Of a stretch of 64,000 bases of DNA, positions 60,490 through 64,000 are shown in pieces. Position 1 is the first letter of the stretch; each line of letters opens with the position of its first letter. This DNA comes from DASRDR01 sp044867785. GTDB lineage: Bacteria; Methylomirabilota; Methylomirabilia; Rokubacteriales; DASRDR01. The translations under genes and the position numbers were made by a program. The DNA is taken from contig JBIOVM010000027.1 of NCBI GenBank assembly GCA_044867785.1, positions 11,377 to 75,376 of the forward strand. Reading direction: 5' to 3'. The notes under the pieces were generated by a model. The model had not been told where the DNA came from. It made no database searches and saw nothing but the letters and a program-made list of their open reading frames with translations.

Positions 60490-61413
60490 ATGACCGCATA
60501 CCTCGTGCTCGAGCAGTGCCTGAACGGGTTGCAGCTTGGGGTCATGCTGTTCCTCATGGCGGCCGGGCTCACCCTGGTCTTCGGCATCATGAACCTCGTC
60601 AACCTGGCCCACGGCTCCCTCTACATGGTGGGTGCCTATCTCGCGACCTCGCTCTTCCAGTGGACCGGCAGCTTCCTCCTGGCGGCGCTCCTCGCCGTCC
60701 CGGCCACCTTGCTGGTCGGCATGGCGGTCGAGATCGTGGCCCTCCGGACCCTCTACGAGCGGGACCACCTCGACCAGGTGCTCGCCACCTTCGGCCTGAT
60801 CCTCTTCTTCAACGAGCTGGTCGCCATCGTGTGGGGGCGCTCGGCACTCTACACGAGCGTGCCGGTCGCGCTCGCCGGCCACGTCGAGATCGTCCCCGGC
60901 GCGCCATACCCGGCGTATCGGGCGCTCATCATCGCGGTCGGCCTGGTGGTGGCGATGCTGCTGTACCTCCTGGTGAGCCGGACGCGGGTCGGCATGCTGA
61001 TCCGTGCCGGCGCCAGCAACCGCACGATGGCGTCGGCCCTGGGCGTGAACATCCGCCTCCTCTGCACGCTCGTGTTCGGGCTCGGGGCGGCGCTGGCCGG
61101 CCTGGCCGGGCTCCTCGCCGGGCCCCTCTACACGGTCCAGCCGGGAATGGGGGATCAGATCCTGATCCAGGTGTTCGTCGTGATCGTCATCGGCGGCATC
61201 GGCTCGATCCGGGGTGCGCTGGTCGGCGCGGTCGTGGTCGGCACGGTCGACACGCTCGGTCGCGCTTTCCTGCGACCCATGCTGAGCACCGTGTTGTCCC
61301 CCAGCGCCGCCGACAGTGCCGGCCCGGCGCTCGCCTCGATGCTGATCTACGTCCTCATGGCGACCGTCCTGTTCTTCCGCCCGCAGGGCCTGTTCCCGGC
61401 CCGCACCGGCTAA
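60490..61413 (+). CDS. livH: Branched-chain-type ABC transporter permease (LivH)
   Basis: 307 aa with about eight transmembrane helices. LQLGVMLFLMAAGLTLVFGI then MNLVNLAHGSLYMVGAY is the LivH signature; the EAA-like loop reads TRVGMLIRAGASNRTMASAL then GVNIRLL, and GGIGSIRGALVGAVVVGTVD is the conserved C-terminal segment. Forms the inner-membrane channel with LivM. Given the surrounding genes, the substrate is more likely an aromatic acid than an amino acid. Confidence 0.93.
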   Translation: MTAYLVLEQCLNGLQLGVMLFLMAAGLTLVFGIMNLVNLAHGSLYMVGAYLATSLFQWTGSFLLAALLAVPATLLVGMAVEIVALRTLYERDHLDQVLATFGLILFFNELVAIVWGRSALYTSVPVALAGHVEIVPGAPYPAYRALIIAVGLVVAMLLYLLVSRTRVGMLIRAGASNRTMASALGVNIRLLCTLVFGLGAALAGLAGLLAGPLYTVQPGMGDQILIQVFVVIVIGGIGSIRGALVGAVVVGTVDTLGRAFLRPMLSTVLSPSAADSAGPALASMLIYVLMATVLFFRPQGLFPARTG

Positions 61414-61431
61414 CTCCAGCGTGAGCACCCC

Positions 61432-62445
61432 ATGCGTCGCCCGCTTGCCGGCGCGGGGCAGGACACCTCGCCGCCCGCCGGGCGCCGGGCCGTAGGCGTG
61501 CGGGTCGGCGTTCGCGGGCTGGTGCTGACGGTCGGGCTCGCCGGCCTCGCCCTGGTGCCTCCCATCGCCGCGTGGCTCGGGGAGCCTTTCTACGTCGACC
61601 TGTTCCGCCGCGTGCTCATCTTCGCTCTCGCGGCGGTCAGCCTGGACTTCATCCTCGGCTACGGCGGCATGGTGAGCTTCGGCCACGCCGCGTACCTCGG
61701 CGTCGGCGCCTACGTCGTCGGGATCCTCGCCCTTCACGGCGTCCAGAGCGGATTCGTCCAGTGGCCGGCCGCGATGCTCGTGTCCCTGCTGGTGGCGCTG
61801 GCCATCGGCGCGGTCTCCCTCCGCACCAGTGGCGTGTACTTCATCATGATCACGCTCGCCTTCGCCCAGATGCTCTACTACCTGGGCATCAGCATCGAGG
61901 AGTACGGGGGAGACGACGGGATGCGCCTCGTCGCCCGCAGCCGGTTCGCCGGCCCGATCGACCTCGACGACCCGAGCGTCTTTTACTACGTGGTGCTGGG
62001 GATCCTCGTCCTGGCCCTGGCGCTCGGCCGACGCCTGCTGAACTCGCGCTTCGGCATGGTCGTCCGGGCCGCGCGCTCCAACGAGCGGCGCACTGAGGCG
62101 ATCGGGTTCCCCACCTTTCGCTACAAGCTCACCGCCTTCGCGCTGGCCGGCGCGCTGTGCGGGCTCGCGGGCGCGCTGCTCGCGAACCAGACGGAGTACC
62201 TCACGCCCGGCTTCACCCACTGGACGCGGTCCGGCGAGATCATGTTCATGGTCATCCTGGGCGGCATGGGCACGCTGGTGGGACCGGTGCTGGGCGCGCT
62301 GGTCCTCCTCCTGCTGGAGGACGTGCTGTCCGGCTACACCGAGCACTGGCAGATCGTGCTCGGGCCCTTTCTCGTCCTGATCGTGCTGTTCGCCAAGCGC
62401 GGGCTCCTGGGCCTGCTGCCGGAAGGACGCCGGGGCGATGCCTGA
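61432..62445 (+). CDS. livM: Branched-chain-type ABC transporter permease (LivM)
   Basis: 337 aa. LDFILGYGGMVSFGHAAYLG is the LivM signature; MVVRAARSNERRTEAIGFPT is the ATPase-contact loop, and MVILGGMGTLVGPVLGALVL lies near the C-terminus. About ten hydrophobic helices. The ATG is 18 nt after the livH stop and the end overlaps livG by 8 nt. Confidence 0.93.
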   Translation: MRRPLAGAGQDTSPPAGRRAVGVRVGVRGLVLTVGLAGLALVPPIAAWLGEPFYVDLFRRVLIFALAAVSLDFILGYGGMVSFGHAAYLGVGAYVVGILALHGVQSGFVQWPAAMLVSLLVALAIGAVSLRTSGVYFIMITLAFAQMLYYLGISIEEYGGDDGMRLVARSRFAGPIDLDDPSVFYYVVLGILVLALALGRRLLNSRFGMVVRAARSNERRTEAIGFPTFRYKLTAFALAGALCGLAGALLANQTEYLTPGFTHWTRSGEIMFMVILGGMGTLVGPVLGALVLLLLEDVLSGYTEHWQIVLGPFLVLIVLFAKRGLLGLLPEGRRGDA

Positions 62446-63193
62446 CGCGCTCCTCGAGGTCCGCGGCCTCACCAAGCGCTTCGGCGGCGTGGTGGCGACC
62501 GACCACGTATCGCTGGAGGTGGCCGACCGGGAAACGCTCGCGGTCATCGGCCCGAACGGCGCGGGGAAGACGACGCTGATCGGCCAGCTGGCCGGCGAGA
62601 TCCCCCCCGACGCCGGAACCATCCGTCTGGCTGGCCGCGATCTCGCCCGGCTCGGGGTTCACGCCAGGTCGCACCTCGGACTGGCCCGCTCCTTCCAGAT
62701 CACGAGCGTCTTCCGCGAGTTCACCGCGCTCGACAACGTCGCCCTCGCCGTCCAGGCCCACGGGGGCCATAGCTTCCGCTTCTGGCGCCCGGCCCGTGTC
62801 GATCCCGCGCTGCGGGGACCAGCCGCGGCCATCCTGGAGTCGATCGGCCTGGCCGACCGCGGCGACGTACCGGCCGGAAGCCTGGCGCACGGTGAGCAGC
62901 GACAGCTCGAGATCGCGATGGCGCTCGCCACGCGCCCGCGGGTCCTGCTCCTGGACGAGCCCGTGGCCGGCATGGGGTTAGAGGAGTCGCACCGGATGGT
63001 CGGGTTCCTCCGCACTCTCAAGGGCCGCCAGTCCATGCTCCTGGTGGAGCACGACATGGACGCGGTGTTCGCGCTCGCCGACCGGATCGCGGTGATGGTG
63101 TACGGGCGCGTGATCGCCACCGGTAGCCCGGCCGAGGTCCGGCTGAACGCCGAGGTGCGTCGAGCCTATCTCGGCGAGGATCGGCTCGCGTGA
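62438..63193 (+). CDS. livG: Branched-chain-type ABC transporter ATPase (LivG)
   Basis: 251 aa. Walker A GPNGAGKTT, signature LAHGEQRQLEIAMALATRPR, Walker B LLLDEPVAGM and the H-loop LLVEHDMDAVF. The LivG-specific LARSFQITSVFREFTALDNV is present. The signature motif has AHGEQ in place of LSGGQ, usual for this subfamily. Overlaps livM and livF, so the operon is translationally coupled. Confidence 0.94.
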   Translation: MPDALLEVRGLTKRFGGVVATDHVSLEVADRETLAVIGPNGAGKTTLIGQLAGEIPPDAGTIRLAGRDLARLGVHARSHLGLARSFQITSVFREFTALDNVALAVQAHGGHSFRFWRPARVDPALRGPAAAILESIGLADRGDVPAGSLAHGEQRQLEIAMALATRPRVLLLDEPVAGMGLEESHRMVGFLRTLKGRQSMLLVEHDMDAVFALADRIAVMVYGRVIATGSPAEVRLNAEVRRAYLGEDRLA

Positions 63194-63894
63194 TGCTGGC
63201 GGTGGAGCGCCTCGACGCGGCCTACGGCGCGAGCCAGGTGCTCTTCGGGGTCGACCTCGAGGTCGGCGAGGGCGAGGTGGTGACACTGCTCGGGCGCAAC
63301 GGCATGGGCAAGACGACGACGGTGCGCGCGATCATGGGCATCGTCCCCGCGCGTGGCGGGCAGGTCCGCCTCGACGGGCGGCCGATCCACGGGTGGCCGC
63401 CGCACCGGATCGCGCAGGCCGGGCTCGGCCTCGTGCCCGAGGGGCGCCAGATCTTCCCGAATCTCACGGTCCGCGAGAACCTCGTGGCCACGGCGGCCAA
63501 CCGGCTGGGGCAGCGCGAGGCCTGGACCCTGCCGCGCGCCCTGGGCCTGTTCCCCCAGCTGGAGAGCCGGCTCGGGAACATGGGCCACCAGCTCTCGGGC
63601 GGCGAGCAGCAGATGCTCGCAATCGCCCGGGCGCTGATGACCAACCCGCGGCTCCTGGTGCTCGACGAGGCGACCGAGGGCCTGGCACCGCTCGTGCGCG
63701 CCGAGATCTGGCGCTGTCTACGGCAGCTCAAGCAGGCCGGCCTCTCGATCCTCCTGATCGACAAGAACGTCGAGGTGCTGACCCGCATCGCGGACCGCCA
63801 TCACATCCTGGAAAAGGGCCGAATCGTGTGGACGGGCCGCTCGGACGAACTGAGCCAGCAGGTCGACGTCCAGCACCGCTACCTCGGCGTGTAG
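63193..63894 (+). CDS. livF: Branched-chain-type ABC transporter ATPase (LivF)
   Basis: 233 aa. Walker A GRNGMGKTTT, signature QLSGGEQQMLAIARALMTNP, Walker B LLVLDEATEGLAP, and ILLIDKNVEVLTRIADRHHI. The ATG at 63193 shares a base with the livG stop (TGATG); a GTG at 63190 is an alternative. In the H-loop region the usual EQN/EH reads DKN. This is the last gene of the operon; the remaining 106 nt of the window show no feature. Confidence 0.94.
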   Translation: MLAVERLDAAYGASQVLFGVDLEVGEGEVVTLLGRNGMGKTTTVRAIMGIVPARGGQVRLDGRPIHGWPPHRIAQAGLGLVPEGRQIFPNLTVRENLVATAANRLGQREAWTLPRALGLFPQLESRLGNMGHQLSGGEQQMLAIARALMTNPRLLVLDEATEGLAPLVRAEIWRCLRQLKQAGLSILLIDKNVEVLTRIADRHHILEKGRIVWTGRSDELSQQVDVQHRYLGV

Positions 63895-64000
63895 CGCCTA
63901 GCTCGACCCATTCATGAAACCGTTGATGCCGGACGGGTGACGCCGCGAACGGGGGGCCCCCACCGCGCGGAGCGTAGGACGACTCAGCCGCCGCGCGAGG

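Noticed and set aside
60340..62622. A 760-codon minus-strand frame, very Asp/Gln/His-rich
   Set aside because: Antisense of livH and livM; the sense strand has clear permease motifs and operon spacing.

Overview
This is a gene-dense, very GC-rich (roughly 70% by eye) bacterial chromosome segment. Genes lie on both strands in short operons whose stop and start codons often overlap by 4 nt (ATGA, GTGA, TTGA). GTG starts are common. I see no rRNA, tRNA, CRISPR array, transposase or phage gene. The mix of CaiB/BaiF CoA-transferases, acyl-CoA dehydrogenases, ABC solute-binding proteins, molybdenum hydroxylase, archaeal-style split methylmalonyl-CoA mutase, DUF35/thiolase pairs and arsenosugar genes resembles uncultured soil or subsurface lineages such as Candidatus Rokubacteria (Methylomirabilota) or deep Deltaproteobacteria. 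That placement is inference from gene content; no marker gene is present.

Layout. 0-3 kb: solute-binding proteins and a FadR-type regulator, beginning with a gene cut by the window edge. 3.2-4.6 kb: debris of decayed genes around a small membrane protein. 4.6-8.9 kb: an exported protein and a three-subunit molybdenum hydroxylase. 8.9-14.2 kb: a minus-strand operon with a CoA-transferase, two methyltransferases, the two subunits of a methylmalonyl-CoA mutase and a DUF35 protein. 14.2-17.1 kb: a REP-like repeat pair, a DUF2459 lipoprotein, a tyrosine phosphatase and an NYN-nuclease-like protein. 17.2-22.2 kb: thiolase, an ankyrin-Nudix fusion, SDR, an internally deleted methyltransferase and an acyl-CoA dehydrogenase. 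22.3-23.5 kb: a Phd/PIN toxin-antitoxin pair and a GNAT. 23.7-28 kb: an NMT1-type binding protein and two divergent paralogous acyl-adenylate-like proteins. 28-31.7 kb: TrpB2, a ParB-fold protein and a YbgF/CpoB-like lipoprotein. 31.9-37.9 kb: an old-yellow-enzyme-like protein, then an arsenosugar-type operon (CMD-like, ArsS, FAD disulfide oxidoreductase, TVP38, TIGR04283-like glycosyltransferase). 37.9-46.9 kb: NDH-like flavoprotein, S9 peptidase, TPR proteins, an atypical acyl-CoA dehydrogenase, a cyclase and RidA. 47.1-63.9 kb: an aerobic CoA-dependent aromatic degradation locus.

How the last locus works together. A fused flavin monooxygenase/OYE reductase of the 2-aminobenzoyl-CoA or salicylyl-CoA type (47.1-49.3 kb) is accompanied by a benzoate/2-aminobenzoate-type CoA ligase (56.6-58.3 kb), an SDR, two enoyl-CoA hydratase-family proteins, two RidA deaminases, a VOC protein, a CoA-transferase and a complete branched-chain-type ABC importer (binding protein plus LivHMGF). 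Import, CoA activation, dearomatisation, imine hydrolysis and beta-oxidation-like steps can all be assigned, though the exact substrate cannot.

Regulatory layout. Several genes have a sigma70-like -10 hexamer only 6-7 nt before the start codon and no ribosome binding site, so leaderless transcripts look common. Palindromes overlap promoters at the toxin-antitoxin pair, the FadR-type regulator and the CoA ligase. Decay is visible as an MFS and an ABC-binding-protein fragment, a frameshifted VapB antitoxin and a methyltransferase lacking about 100 central residues.
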